Assembly: GCF_027859255.1 (NCBI RefSeq)
Contig: NZ_JAQHXR010000003.1
Span: 110,541-174,540, forward strand
DNA: 64,000 nucleotides
Reading direction: 5' to 3'
Source of the DNA: Helicobacter ibis
GTDB lineage: Bacteria; Campylobacterota; Campylobacteria; Campylobacterales; Helicobacteraceae
Under the pieces are notes generated by a model. It was not told where the DNA came from and did no database searches. It saw only the letters and a program-made list of their open reading frames with translations. Positions 50,526 to 60,513 of this stretch are shown piece after piece (the stretch's first letter is position 1; each line of letters begins with the position of its first letter). The position numbers and the translations under genes were made by a program.

Positions 50526-52502
50526 ATGCAAAAATTTATATTAGAATCTAAATATAATCCATCTGGCGATCAGCCTCAAGCAATAGAAAAGTTAAGCGAG
50601 TTTATAAAACAAGGTAGTCAATATCAAACCCTAATAGGTGTAACTGGTAGCGGAAAGACATTTTCTATGGCACATATAATAGAAAAGCTTCAAATGCCAA
50701 CCTTAATAATGACGCATAACAAGACTTTAGCAGCACAACTATTTAGCGAGTTTAAAGGATTCTTTCCTAAAAATCATGTCGAATATTTTATCTCCCACTT
50801 TGATTACTATCAACCTGAAGCATATATACCAAGACAAGACTTGTTTATAGAAAAAGATTCTAAGATTAATGATGAGCTAGAGAGATTGCGTCTATCGGCT
50901 ACAACTTCTTTGTTGGCTTTTGATGATACGATTGTTGTTGCTTCTGTTTCTGCAAACTATGGTTTAGGTAATCCTAGTGAATATTTAGAGATGATTGAGA
51001 GCTTTGAGGTGGGTAAAAGTTATAATCAAAAATCGCTCCTTTTAAGACTGGTGGATATGGGATATAAAAGAAATGATGCCTTTTTTGATAGAGGTGATTT
51101 TAGAGTTAATGGAGAAGTTATAGATATATATCCTGCATATAATGAAGATGAGGTGGTTAGGTTAGAGTTTTTTGGTGATGAATTGGAGAATATTTTTATT
51201 TTAGATTCTATAGATAAGAAAAATATTGACAGAAAAGATACTTTTGTTCTTTATGCGGCAAATCCATTTATAGTTGGTGAAAACAAGCTAAAATCTGCAA
51301 TAAAAAGCATAGAAGAAGAATTAGCTTTAAGACTTGAGCTTTATAAAAAAGAAAATAGAATGGTAGAGTATGAGAGGCTAAAAAGTAGGGTTGAATTTGA
51401 TTTAGAAATGATAAGTAGTACTGGAATTTGCAAAGGAATAGAAAATTATGCACGACACTTGACTGGTAAAAAAGAGGGAGAAACTCCATATTCTTTGCTT
51501 GATTACTTTGAGCAAAAAAGAAAACCTTATTTGCTAATTGTAGATGAATCTCATGTGAGTTTGCCTCAATTTGGCGGAATGTATGCAGGTGATAGAAGTA
51601 GAAAAGAAGTGTTAGTAGAGTATGGATTTAGGCTTCCTAGTGCGTTAGATAATAGACCATTACAATATGAAGAATTTATACAAAAAGCACCACATTTTTT
51701 ATTTGTTTCAGCAACTCCTGCACAAAAAGAACTAGATTTGAGTAAAGAACATATAGCAGAGCAACTAATTAGACCTACGGGCTTACTTGATCCAACTTAT
51801 GAGATTTGTAGCACAGATAATCAAGTGGAAAGGCTATATGATGAAGCCAAAAGAGTAATCAAAAATGGCGATAGAGTGCTTGTTACTGCTTTGACTAAAA
51901 AAATGGCAGAAGAACTAACTAAGTATTATTTAGAGCTTGGGCTTAAGGTTAGATATATGCATTCTGAAATAGACGCAATAGAAAGAAATCAAATAATTAG
52001 AGAATTTAGGTTAGGTGAGTTTAATATGCTAGTTGGGATTAATTTGTTGCGCGAAGGGCTTGATTTGCCTGAAGTATCGTTAGTAGCAATATTAGATGCT
52101 GATAAAGAGGGATTTTTAAGAAGCGAGACAAGCCTTATTCAGACAATGGGAAGAGCTGCTAGAAATGTAAGAGGGCATGTTTTGTTGTTTGCAAACACAA
52201 TTACTCCATCTTTAAAGAGGGCAATGGAAGTGACAGATTATAGGCGAGAGAGACAAGAAAGATTCAATAAAGAGAACAATATAACACCTAAAGGGGTTGT
52301 AAGGAAATTAGATGAGAATCTAAAAAACCAAGATTTAGGAATGCTATATGAAAGGGCAAAGAAAAAGGAAAAAATGCCAAAAGAAGAGAGAGCAAAACTT
52401 GTAAAAGAGCTAACAAAGCAAATGCACGAAGCAGCCAAAAGGCTAGATTTTGAAGAGGCTGCTAGGCTTAGAGATGAGATTGCAAGATTTAGAAATCTCT
52501 AA
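50526..52502 (+). CDS. uvrB: Excinuclease ABC subunit B
   Basis: A 658-residue UvrB. Walker A is GVTGSGKTF (~35-43), the beta-hairpin region follows ([12 protein letters not shown]), DEAD-like DESH is present, and the C-terminal UVR domain ([24 protein letters not shown]) binds UvrC. It verifies DNA damage in nucleotide excision repair. I take ATG 50526 ([17 protein letters not shown]); ATG 50520 and an upstream TTG are also in frame. Its end overlaps the convergent regulator by 4 bases. Confidence 0.96.
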   Translation: MQKFILESKYNPSGDQPQAIEKLSEFIKQGSQYQTLIGVTGSGKTFSMAHIIEKLQMPTLIMTHNKTLAAQLFSEFKGFFPKNHVEYFISHFDYYQPEAYIPRQDLFIEKDSKINDELERLRLSATTSLLAFDDTIVVASVSANYGLGNPSEYLEMIESFEVGKSYNQKSLLLRLVDMGYKRNDAFFDRGDFRVNGEVIDIYPAYNEDEVVRLEFFGDELENIFILDSIDKKNIDRKDTFVLYAANPFIVGENKLKSAIKSIEEELALRLELYKKENRMVEYERLKSRVEFDLEMISSTGICKGIENYARHLTGKKEGETPYSLLDYFEQKRKPYLLIVDESHVSLPQFGGMYAGDRSRKEVLVEYGFRLPSALDNRPLQYEEFIQKAPHFLFVSATPAQKELDLSKEHIAEQLIRPTGLLDPTYEICSTDNQVERLYDEAKRVIKNGDRVLVTALTKKMAEELTKYYLELGLKVRYMHSEIDAIERNQIIREFRLGEFNMLVGINLLREGLDLPEVSLVAILDADKEGFLRSETSLIQTMGRAARNVRGHVLLFANTITPSLKRAMEVTDYRRERQERFNKENNITPKGVVRKLDENLKNQDLGMLYERAKKKEKMPKEERAKLVKELTKQMHEAAKRLDFEEAARLRDEIARFRNL

Positions 52503-53062
52503 AGGCTGATTTTGCCCTTTGCGATTTTTAGTTTATTTGAATCTTTAAGTTGTTTTAGCGTTCTTGATAGAGATTCTGGGCTAATATTCAATCTTTTGGC
52601 TATTTCTCTTTGAGTTAGAGTTTGCAAGTTTTCTTTGTTGTTTTCTAGGAATTCTATTATCTTTTCTTTTAGGGTTTTTTGGTTGTTGTTTATTAAGTTT
52701 TCTAAAATTTTGATTTTTTGACATAAGGAAGCTATTAGAGAGAAGCAAAAGTCAGAATCTTTTATACACTGATTTTTTAGAGTTTCTATGTTTATTTCTA
52801 AAATTTCACTATCTCTCTCACATACCGCACTAGCTGGGTAGGGCATGTTTAGAAAGCTTGGCATTTCAGCAATGAAACTTGTGTGTTCTATTTTGTGTAT
52901 TGTTGTTTCTTTGTTCGTATCGCTTGTCTTATAAAGTCGTATGCTACCACTTAGCAAGATTAGCACCATTTTTGGCTTCTCTCCTTCAAAAAATAGAATC
53001 TCACTTTTGTTGTAGAACCTTTTATGCCCTATGTTTCTTAGTAATTTTATGTAGTCTTGCAT
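52499..53062 (-). CDS. Crp/Fnr-family regulator, NssR-like
   Basis: A 187-residue regulator: a cyclic-nucleotide-like beta barrel (~8-110) with [20 protein letters not shown], a dimerisation helix, and a C-terminal winged HTH with [24 protein letters not shown]. It lacks the N-terminal Cys cluster of Fnr. It is divergent from a membrane protein and group III truncated hemoglobin, like NssR beside ctb in C. jejuni, and a fitting operator lies between. ATG 53062 follows AAGGAG; a longer frame to 53107 exists but reads through that operator. Confidence 0.85.
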   Translation of the reverse strand: MQDYIKLLRNIGHKRFYNKSEILFFEGEKPKMVLILLSGSIRLYKTSDTNKETTIHKIEHTSFIAEMPSFLNMPYPASAVCERDSEILEINIETLKNQCIKDSDFCFSLIASLCQKIKILENLINNNQKTLKEKIIEFLENNKENLQTLTQREIAKRLNISPESLSRTLKQLKDSNKLKIAKGKISL

Positions 53063-53093
53063 TGTTGCTCCTTTTACTAAGTATATCACACAA

Positions 53094-53107
53094 TTAACTC
53101 TTGTCAA
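53094..53107 (+). promoter_or_regulatory. NssR-type operator in the regulator/globin intergenic region
   Basis: TTAAC-TCTT-GTCAA matches the C. jejuni NssR site TTAAC-N4-GTTAA at 9 of 10 fixed positions. Its centre is about 40 bases before the start implied by GATAAT at 53128-53133, which is where NssR sites activate transcription. Confidence 0.7.
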
Positions 53108-53127
53108 TTTTTTTATGATACAACTTT

Positions 53128-53133
53128 GATAAT
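53128..53133 (+). promoter_or_regulatory. Predicted -10 box of the membrane protein-globin operon
   Basis: GATAAT, 26 bases before the ATG at 53159. Spacing to the NssR-type operator fits a class II activated promoter, and no -35 consensus is present. Confidence 0.5.
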
Positions 53134-53158
53134 ATCTCTAAAATTTAAAAGGACATTC

Positions 53159-53596
53159 ATGGAATCTTTATACCCATATTTTTTGATAATACACATTTTG
53201 TGTGCAATTATATTTTTAGGATATATTTTTACTGATGTAGTGTTACTTAGTCTTATAAGGAAGAAGCTAGGCGAAGAGATTGCAGATAAGATTTTTTCTA
53301 TAATAGGTTCTAGAGCTAGAAAGATAATGCCATTATGTCTTGCTTTGTTAATATTAAGCGGTGGTGTTATGATTAGTAGATATATAAATAGCGAAGTTGG
53401 GTTTTTTGATACAACGCTGCAACAATTTTTGTTTATAAAAATGATTTTAGCATTTGTGATTTTGGTCGCTGTTGTTATCTCTCTTTCTTGCTATTATTTG
53501 GGGCTTAAAAATCCACTAGCTAAGATTATCCATATTTTGGCTTTGATACTTGGGTTATTTATTGTCTTACTAGCTAAGATGGCATTTTATTTTTAA
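53159..53596 (+). CDS. Small four-helix membrane protein, CopD-like
   Basis: A 145-residue protein with four hydrophobic segments (about 8-30, 48-70, 85-108, 118-142). His residues sit in the first (FLIIHILC) and last (KIIHILAL) helices, as in CopD/HemJ-like four-helix proteins where His binds heme or copper. ATG at 53159 follows GGA. It is 9 bases before the truncated hemoglobin gene, under the same predicted NssR-type promoter. Family assignment is tentative. Confidence 0.7.
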   Translation: MESLYPYFLIIHILCAIIFLGYIFTDVVLLSLIRKKLGEEIADKIFSIIGSRARKIMPLCLALLILSGGVMISRYINSEVGFFDTTLQQFLFIKMILAFVILVAVVISLSCYYLGLKNPLAKIIHILALILGLFIVLLAKMAFYF

Positions 53597-53605
53597 GGAG
53601 TTTTT

Positions 53606-53980
53606 ATGGAAGAAATAACTATTGAAAAGATAAATAAGCTTATGGACATTTTTTATAACAAGATTCGCGTTGATAAAAATGGGCTTGGCGATATATTTAA
53701 CAATAAAATTGGTACAAGCAACGAAGAGTGGGATAAGCACAAAGAGAAAATCTCAAATTTTTGGCAAGGAATGTTGCTTGGAGTTGGAAATTATAGTGGG
53801 CAACCAATGAAAGCTCATTTGGATTTACCACCATTTCCTAGGGAGTTTTTTGATTTGTGGCTATCTTTGTTTGAAGAGAGTTTATCCCAAGTTTTCTCAC
53901 AAGAAGTTAGTGCTGAAATCTTGCAAAGAGCAAAGATGATTGCCTCAAGATTCCAATATATGCTATATGAAGCACATTAG
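53606..53980 (+). CDS. Group III truncated hemoglobin
   Basis: A 124-residue globin. The proximal His is His71 in MKAHLDLPPFP and the group III Trp (position G8) is Trp85 in FFDLWLSLFEE; SNFWQGMLLG is the E helix. It resembles Ctb of C. jejuni, which is induced by nitric oxide through NssR and alters oxygen and NO handling. It follows AAGGAG and its last 4 bases overlap the convergent lutC gene. Confidence 0.93.
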   Translation: MEEITIEKINKLMDIFYNKIRVDKNGLGDIFNNKIGTSNEEWDKHKEKISNFWQGMLLGVGNYSGQPMKAHLDLPPFPREFFDLWLSLFEESLSQVFSQEVSAEILQRAKMIASRFQYMLYEAH

Positions 53981-54624
53981 TATAAAACAACATACACAAC
54001 CCTTGGTCCATGCACACCAAAAATTGTCTGAAGTTCAATATCTGCGGTGCGTGATGGACCTGCTACAAAGATTATATTGCTTGGCAGAATATCCGTGTTG
54101 CTACGCTTTTTTTCGTATTGTTTTATAAAGTTTATACCTTCATGCAAACTCTCTACAATATTTTCTTTTTTAAGTAAGTAAATACAATTATTTGTAATTA
54201 ATGAAGCAAGTCTAGGAGAAGCAGAGTTTGAGCTTAAGCCTACAATCCCAACATTTGCTACACCACATCTTGCCTCTACAACTGAAGTATCAATGTTAAA
54301 TAGTTCTTCACGCACAAAATCGATACTTTTTGTATATGGGATTGTTTGGTAATTGTTATTAATATCTTTTGTGTCTATTGCTAAGTCATTGTTTAGCAGA
54401 ATCTTGCTTGCATTAACTTCAGTTAATATTTCATTTATTGTCTTTGGTAAATTATCAGATTCTAATACTATTGCTTTGTTATTGCTTTGGTTTAGCTTGT
54501 ATTCTTCTAACAAGCTTTCTCTTGTGTGATTCATGGGATTTTTATACTTTACATCATTTTTTGGTATGTTATTATTTGTGGCGATTCCATGTTTTATGTT
54601 TTCTAAAATTTCATTTCTACTCAT
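53977..54624 (-). CDS. lutC: Lactate utilization protein C
   Basis: A 215-residue LUD-domain protein starting MSRNEILENIKHGIATNNN, with AGPSRTADIELQTIFGVHGP near the C-terminus, a LutC signature. LutC is the third subunit of the L-lactate dehydrogenase complex LutABC. It overlaps lutB by 8 bases. Confidence 0.93.
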   Translation of the reverse strand: MSRNEILENIKHGIATNNNIPKNDVKYKNPMNHTRESLLEEYKLNQSNNKAIVLESDNLPKTINEILTEVNASKILLNNDLAIDTKDINNNYQTIPYTKSIDFVREELFNIDTSVVEARCGVANVGIVGLSSNSASPRLASLITNNCIYLLKKENIVESLHEGINFIKQYEKKRSNTDILPSNIIFVAGPSRTADIELQTIFGVHGPRVVYVVLY

Positions 54625-56059
54625 AAATCACTCCTTGCATTTTTGATACTTTTTGATGTAGATTCCCATTAAGTTTTGGTAGCTCTCTATATTTAGTCCA
54701 AGTTTTTAGTCCCGGAATTAATGGCGCAAAAGTTTTGCTAAGTGGTGATAAAAAGTCTGCCATAGCTAATAGTAGTCTCCATTTTTTTGGATTTGTTGCT
54801 ATTTGCATAAAGCTTTGCATTGCTTTGATTTCAGCTTTATTTTGTGTGCTAGAATCTGTTCCAACTACACCCTTTCTACCTTGTCCAACCCTCTCGCTCC
54901 TTAGATCTCTTATAAGTTCTGCTAGGGGGATTTTTACTGGACACACTTCAGAGCATCGCCCACAAAGTGAGCAAAGATCAAGCATAGGGCTAAATTTATT
55001 TAAACCAAAAAGTTGAGGTGAAATAACCTCTCCAATAGGTCCGGGATATGTGCTAAGGTAAGCATGTCCGCCGATTTTATCATATACTGGGCAGTGGTTT
55101 AGACATGTCCCGCAACGAATACAACTTAACGCACGATAATAATGCGAATCTTTTAGCATATTTGAACGATTGTTATCCAGTATTATAATATGCACTTCTT
55201 TTGGACCATCTAGCTCACCTTCTTTTCTTGGAGAGGTGATTATATTGTTATAGCAAGTTACAGGAGCACCGGTTGCTGAGGGGATAAGTAGTGCGTTTAA
55301 AATTGAGGCTTCTTCAAAAGTTTCTATAACTTTTTCAATCCCACAAAATGCCACATGAATATCACAAGCAGTCGTGCTCATTCTGCCATTGCCTTCGTTT
55401 TCTAATAGCCAAATAGCACCTTCATTAGCAATAGCAAAATTCACTCCACTAAGACCAAGCTTGAAATCTTTAAACTCTTTTCTTAAATGTGTGCGTGCAA
55501 TTTCATTAAGCTTTTCTGGTTCAGATTCTAATGGTGCTCCAAGTTTATCTCGAAAAATCTCACCAATTTGGTAGCGATTTTTATGGATTGCAGGAGCTAC
55601 TATATGCACTGGTGGTTCATCTATAAGCTGGATAATAATCTCGCCCAAGTCTGTTTCAATAGGATTTAAGCCTCTAGCTTTTAAAAACGCATTCAAATGC
55701 GTTTCTTCACTTGCCATAGACTTACCCTTTAGAATCTTATTTATATTATTTTTTCGCATTATGTCTAGCACGATATTATTTGCTTCATCACTATTTTTTG
55801 CCCAATGCACTATAAAGCCATTTTCTTTTGCTTTAGATTCAAATTTTTCAAGCAATGTATCAAGCTTGGCTAGGTTTTTTTGCTTTAGGGTTTTGCCTTG
55901 TTCTCTCAAAGCTTCCCAATCATAGAATCTTGAGGCTATGAGTTTTTTTCTGTTGCCTTTTAGCGTGTCCATAACGCTAAGGAGGTTTTTTCTTAATTGT
56001 TTATCTTCTAATTTTTGAGAAACTATATTGTGATATTTTTGTTTTAGTGCTTCGCTCAT
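54617..56059 (-). CDS. lutB: Lactate utilization protein B, iron-sulfur
   Basis: A 480-residue protein: a LUD domain (~70-300) with VHIVAPAIHKNRYQIGEIF and a ferredoxin part with CIRCGTCLNHCPVY and CSLCGRCSEVCPVKIP, each giving the ligands for 4Fe-4S clusters. It passes electrons from lactate oxidation in the LutABC complex. It lies 1 base after lutA. Confidence 0.95.
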   Translation of the reverse strand: MSEALKQKYHNIVSQKLEDKQLRKNLLSVMDTLKGNRKKLIASRFYDWEALREQGKTLKQKNLAKLDTLLEKFESKAKENGFIVHWAKNSDEANNIVLDIMRKNNINKILKGKSMASEETHLNAFLKARGLNPIETDLGEIIIQLIDEPPVHIVAPAIHKNRYQIGEIFRDKLGAPLESEPEKLNEIARTHLRKEFKDFKLGLSGVNFAIANEGAIWLLENEGNGRMSTTACDIHVAFCGIEKVIETFEEASILNALLIPSATGAPVTCYNNIITSPRKEGELDGPKEVHIIILDNNRSNMLKDSHYYRALSCIRCGTCLNHCPVYDKIGGHAYLSTYPGPIGEVISPQLFGLNKFSPMLDLCSLCGRCSEVCPVKIPLAELIRDLRSERVGQGRKGVVGTDSSTQNKAEIKAMQSFMQIATNPKKWRLLLAMADFLSPLSKTFAPLIPGLKTWTKYRELPKLNGNLHQKVSKMQGVIYE

Positions 56060-56060
56060 G

Positions 56061-56792
56061 CTAGCCCCTTATACCTATTCTTTGTGCAATAAAATCATAT
56101 AGGTGCATGGTCTGCACATTGACGCCTTGTTTTTGCATTGCTCCGCTAATATTTAGCAAACAACCAGCATCAGCACTTAGCATGTATTCTACATTGCGTG
56201 ATTGTATGTCTTTTATTTTTTGGCTTACCATAGCGTTTGATATTTCAGGTTCTTTTATGCTAAATGTCCCGCCAAACCCACAGCACTCCTCTTCCCTTTC
56301 TAGTTCAATAAGTTCAACATTTTTAAGCGATCGTATAAGATTTTTTGCAGAATCTATACACTTAGCCACCCTTAATGCATGACAATTGCTATGCCATGTT
56401 ACTTTTGTTTTTTCGCCTAAATCATTATATTTTACTTGTAACACTTTGTCTAAAAATTCACTTAGTTCATAGATTCTGTTGCTAAATTTTCTTGCTTGTT
56501 CTTCATGTTCTGTGCCTTCAAATAGTTCTATATAATCAACTTTCATCATGCCAGTGCAAGATCCACTAGGTATAATAATTGGCTCACTTCCTTTGAAAAG
56601 CTCCATATTATAAAGTGCAACTTTTTTGCTTTCTTCATAATATCCAGAGTTATAACTTGGTTGTCCGCAACAGGTTTGATCTTTTTTGAAGATAACTTCT
56701 GCACCTTCTCTTTGAAGCAATTTTATAGCATTGACGCAAGTATTGCTAAAGACCATTGAGCCAATACAGGTTCCAAAAAAATAAACACGCAT
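56061..56792 (-). CDS. lutA: Lactate utilization protein A, CCG-domain oxidoreductase
   Basis: A 243-residue protein with two CCG domains: TCCGQPSYNSGY (~41-52) and ECCGFGGTFSIKEPEISNAM (~175-195). These Cys-Cys-Gly motifs bind an unusual iron-sulfur cluster in the LutA/GlpC/HdrB family. First gene of lutABC, divergent from the lactate permease. The 200-base gap between holds no motif I can name. Confidence 0.95.
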   Translation of the reverse strand: MRVYFFGTCIGSMVFSNTCVNAIKLLQREGAEVIFKKDQTCCGQPSYNSGYYEESKKVALYNMELFKGSEPIIIPSGSCTGMMKVDYIELFEGTEHEEQARKFSNRIYELSEFLDKVLQVKYNDLGEKTKVTWHSNCHALRVAKCIDSAKNLIRSLKNVELIELEREEECCGFGGTFSIKEPEISNAMVSQKIKDIQSRNVEYMLSADAGCLLNISGAMQKQGVNVQTMHLYDFIAQRIGIRG

Positions 56793-56992
56793 AAAGAATC
56801 CTTACTACTTTTTTAACAATCTAGCACAAAATTTGTTTTTTGTTTTTTAAACATTTAAGCATTTTATTTGGCTTTGCTTTGTGAATACAAAAAGTAACAT
56901 TATTGTTTAATTTTTCCATATTTAATATCTTGTAATCAGTATTTTTTAGAAACCTTATATACAATGAAATAAAGACATTTTTAGGAGGTTAT

Positions 56993-58639
56993 ATGGAATG
57001 GTTTCAAGTTTATAATCCAACAGGAAATCTTTGGCTTAGTGCATTGGTTGCATTTATTCCTATCGCATTGTTTTTTATATCTTTAGTTGTTTTGAAGCTC
57101 AAGGGACATGTTGCTGGGTTTCTTACGGTTCTATCTGCTATATTGATAGCTATATTTGTATATAAAATGCCACTTGATAAAGTGATATATAGTTTTGTTT
57201 ATGGGTTTTTGTATGGATTGTGGCCTATTGCTTGGATTATCATTGCTGCAATTTTTCTCTATAAGCTAACGCTAAAATCGGGATATTTTGATATTTTGCG
57301 AGAATCGATAATTGCTATTACCCCAGATCAGAGGATCCAAGTAATTTTAATTGGATTTTGTTTTGGTGCATTCTTGGAGGGTGCTATTGGCTTTGGAGGA
57401 CCTGTAGCTATTACTGCTGCATTGCTTGTTGGATTGGGGCTAAGACCGCTTTATGCAGCAGGACTTTGTTTGATAGCAAATACTGCTCCTGTTGCTTTTG
57501 GTGCTGTTGGGATTCCTATTATTGCCATGGCAGGAGTTGTAAATGTTCCTGCATTAGAAATATCATCAGTAGCAGGGCATATGTTGCCACCTTTATCATT
57601 GTTTGTGCCATTTTTCTTAATTTTTCTCATGGACGGATTTAGAGGGATAAAAGAGACTTATCCAGTTGCTTTGGTAGCAGGTGGAAGTTTTGCTATTGTG
57701 CAGTTTTACACTGCAACTAAACTCGGACCGGAATTACCAGATATTGCCTCTGCAATTGTATCAATAGCGGCTACTACTATATTTTTGAAATTTTGGCAAC
57801 CAAAAAATACATTTAAGTTTGATAGTGATATTGGTGGAGAGCAGACGCTTTCGGTTAAGTCTTATACCCCAAAGCAAATAATACTTGCTTGGATTCCATT
57901 TGTTATTTTGGTGTTTATGATTATTATTTGGACGCAAGGCTGGTTTAAAGCGTTATTTGCACAAGATGGAATCTTGGCATTTACTAGTCTGAAATTTAAT
58001 TTTGAATCGTTATCAAATATAATACAAACAGCACCTGCAGTAAGCAGTGATAAAGCAGTAAAATCAGTCTTTGAGATTCCTTTAATACTAGCAGTTGGAA
58101 CTTCTATATTCTTTACTGCATTAATTACTATGGTTGTCTTAAGAATAAATATCCAAACTGCAGTTCAGACTTTTGGAGAGACATTAAATGAGATGAAATT
58201 TGCACTTCTTACAATAGGGCTTGTTGTTGGCTTTGCCTATGTTTCAAATTATAGTGGATTATCTGCAACCTTAGCACTTGCTTTAGCTCAAACTGGTGAC
58301 GCCTTTGCTTTCTTCTCTCCTATAGTTGGTTGGATTGGAGTGTTTTTAACCGGTAGTGATACAAGTTCGAATCTACTCTTTGGGACATTACAACAACTAA
58401 CTGCAAGACAGCTTGGAGTGCCTGAAGTGTTATTCTTAGCGGCTAATTCTGTTGGTGGTGTCGTTGGTAAAATGATAAGTCCTCAAAGTATCGCCATTGC
58501 TTGTGCGGCAGTTGGCTTGGTTGGTAAAGAATCAGAGCTATTTAGATACACAGTTAAGTATTCTATATTGCTTGTAATAGGTATAGGAATCTTTACTTAT
58601 TTGTTGGCGTTTGTATTTACAGATTTAATCCCTATGTAA
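56993..58639 (+). CDS. lctP: L-lactate permease
   Basis: A 548-residue LctP-family transporter with about thirteen hydrophobic helices. Signatures are GAIGFGGPVAITAALLVGLGLRP and the C-terminal GGVVGKMISPQSIAIACAAVG. It imports lactate (and probably glycolate) with protons. ATG follows TAGGAGG. Divergent from lutABC, so uptake and oxidation are encoded together. Its last 8 bases overlap the convergent hydrolase gene. Confidence 0.96.
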   Translation: MEWFQVYNPTGNLWLSALVAFIPIALFFISLVVLKLKGHVAGFLTVLSAILIAIFVYKMPLDKVIYSFVYGFLYGLWPIAWIIIAAIFLYKLTLKSGYFDILRESIIAITPDQRIQVILIGFCFGAFLEGAIGFGGPVAITAALLVGLGLRPLYAAGLCLIANTAPVAFGAVGIPIIAMAGVVNVPALEISSVAGHMLPPLSLFVPFFLIFLMDGFRGIKETYPVALVAGGSFAIVQFYTATKLGPELPDIASAIVSIAATTIFLKFWQPKNTFKFDSDIGGEQTLSVKSYTPKQIILAWIPFVILVFMIIIWTQGWFKALFAQDGILAFTSLKFNFESLSNIIQTAPAVSSDKAVKSVFEIPLILAVGTSIFFTALITMVVLRINIQTAVQTFGETLNEMKFALLTIGLVVGFAYVSNYSGLSATLALALAQTGDAFAFFSPIVGWIGVFLTGSDTSSNLLFGTLQQLTARQLGVPEVLFLAANSVGGVVGKMISPQSIAIACAAVGLVGKESELFRYTVKYSILLVIGIGIFTYLLAFVFTDLIPM

Positions 58640-59273
58640 GCCTTGTTAGCCAATAGGGAATATTTATCTGTTCTTTTTTAATGCTTGTTTCTTCTCCGTG
58701 TCCGGGGAAGATTGGCATGTCTTCTTTTATATCTAAGAATCTTTTTAAGCTATCAATCATATCTTGTGTGTTTGAGTATGGAAAATCACTTCTGCCTATG
58801 GAACGATAAAATATAAAATCACCGCTAAACATTACCTTTTCTTCTTTGTTTTGTTTATGGTTTGCTACTATCACGCTACAACCAGGTGTGTGTCCGGGGA
58901 AGTGTAAGAATGATATTTCAAAGTCTGCAAAAGTTTGGCCACTATTAGTATCATCTATTAAGACATCTGGTTTTGATGGAGTAAGTCCTGTGCTAAAGCA
59001 ATCGCTAAGAAGCATAAATGAATCTTCTTTTGGGCATATTAGCGGTATGTTTAGCTTTGTTTGTAATTCATAATTGCTCCAAATATGGTCAAAATGCCCA
59101 TGAGTATTTAGTATGGCTAATGGACTTTTTGCATTTTCTAGCACCCATGAAGTAGCATTGATTCCGGGGTCTATTATTATAGAGCTATTATTTGAGCATA
59201 GTATGTAGCAGTTGGTTTGATATTCGCCAAAAGGTTCTCTTAAGATATAAAAATTCTCAAAATCAAATTTCAT
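58632..59273 (-). CDS. MBL-fold metallo-hydrolase (glyoxalase II-like)
   Basis: A 213-residue metallo-beta-lactamase-fold enzyme. The zinc motif is NTHGHFDHI, with FPGHTPGC, MFSGDFIF and the final FPGHGEETSI. The length and motifs match YcbL-like glyoxalase II relatives that hydrolyse thioesters. I take ATG at 59273, preceded by AAGGA; the longer frame to 59366 runs into dgt. Confidence 0.9.
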   Translation of the reverse strand: MKFDFENFYILREPFGEYQTNCYILCSNNSSIIIDPGINATSWVLENAKSPLAILNTHGHFDHIWSNYELQTKLNIPLICPKEDSFMLLSDCFSTGLTPSKPDVLIDDTNSGQTFADFEISFLHFPGHTPGCSVIVANHKQNKEEKVMFSGDFIFYRSIGRSDFPYSNTQDMIDSLKRFLDIKEDMPIFPGHGEETSIKKEQINIPYWLTRLT

Positions 59274-59347
59274 ATTGTTCCTTAGCCTAATTTGTGGCAA
59301 TCTTATCACAAAGGCGATAAAATAACAAAAAAGCTTTAGGAATCTAA

Positions 59348-60445
59348 ATGGAAAATTTATTGCCACATACTAGATTTTATCCATCAAATGAAGATTTTAG
59401 AAGTTCATTTGAGAGAGATAGGGATAGAATTATACATAGTTCATCATTTAGGAGATTGGAGTATAAAACTCAAGTTTTTTTAAACTCTAGTGGAGATTAT
59501 TTTAGGACGCGTCTTACACATTCTTTGGAAGTAAGTCAAATAGCAAGGGCGATTTCTAAGAATCTAGGATTAGATTCATCTCTAAGTGAGGCAATAGCAC
59601 TAGCACATGATCTAGGTCATACTCCTTTTGGTCATGCAGGTGGTGATATGCTAGATGAAGTATTAAAAGAAAATGACTATAAAAATGGATTTGACCATAA
59701 CTTTCAGTCATTTAGGGTTGTAAGTAAGCTAGAGAAGAGATATAAGGACTTTGATGGGCTAAATTTGACATTTGCAACTTTAGAAGGAATACTAAAACAT
59801 TCCTATCCCTATGATAAACCATTTTTGAGTGATGAATTAAAGAGTATTTTTAAAACAGGATTTCACCCATCTTTAGAAGCAGTGGTGGTAGATATTTCAG
59901 ATGAGATAGCATATGTTAGCCATGATATTGATGATGGTATAAAATATGGGCTTATTAGCTTTGATACAATACAAGAAAATGAGCTAATAAAAGACTGTAT
60001 GAGATATGTAGAATCTAATGAGGGGGTATGTAGGAAGGATAAAATTTTTAGGCATAGATTTACTTCTAGGCTTATTTCTGTGTTAGTCTATGATGTGCTA
60101 GAAAATTCACAAAAAATAATGCAGCAACAACCGCAATGCAGTTGTTTTAAAAGCACAGAATCCTTACTTATATCCCACTCAAAAGATATACAAAGCGAAA
60201 TTAAAAAGATAAAAAAGATTTTATTTAGTGAGCTATATAAGCATAAGGAAATACAGACAAAAATGTTTGTAGGAAAGAAATGTATAAAAACTCTATATGA
60301 ATGTTTAAGCAGTGATGTAAATTTGTTGCCAAAAGATTTAAAACTAAGGGTGCAAAATGGAGGCAAACTACATAGAATCTGTGCAGATTTTATAGCTTCT
60401 ATGAGCGATAGATATGCACTTTCATTATATAATGAGCTGAAATGA
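59348..60445 (+). CDS. Deoxyguanosinetriphosphate triphosphohydrolase-like protein
   Basis: A 365-residue HD-domain dNTPase. RLTHSLEVSQIARAI and HDLGHTPFGHAG give the metal-binding HD motif, and the N-terminal RDRDRIIHSSSFRRLEYKTQVF is the dGTPase signature. It cuts dNTPs to nucleoside and triphosphate. 74 bases from the divergent hydrolase gene. Confidence 0.93.
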   Translation: MENLLPHTRFYPSNEDFRSSFERDRDRIIHSSSFRRLEYKTQVFLNSSGDYFRTRLTHSLEVSQIARAISKNLGLDSSLSEAIALAHDLGHTPFGHAGGDMLDEVLKENDYKNGFDHNFQSFRVVSKLEKRYKDFDGLNLTFATLEGILKHSYPYDKPFLSDELKSIFKTGFHPSLEAVVVDISDEIAYVSHDIDDGIKYGLISFDTIQENELIKDCMRYVESNEGVCRKDKIFRHRFTSRLISVLVYDVLENSQKIMQQQPQCSCFKSTESLLISHSKDIQSEIKKIKKILFSELYKHKEIQTKMFVGKKCIKTLYECLSSDVNLLPKDLKLRVQNGGKLHRICADFIASMSDRYALSLYNELK

Positions 60446-60513
60446 TAAATATTTAATTTTTTTTACAAAAAATTTTGAATACAATTACAAAATTTAAGTT
60501 TTAAGGTTTTTAT

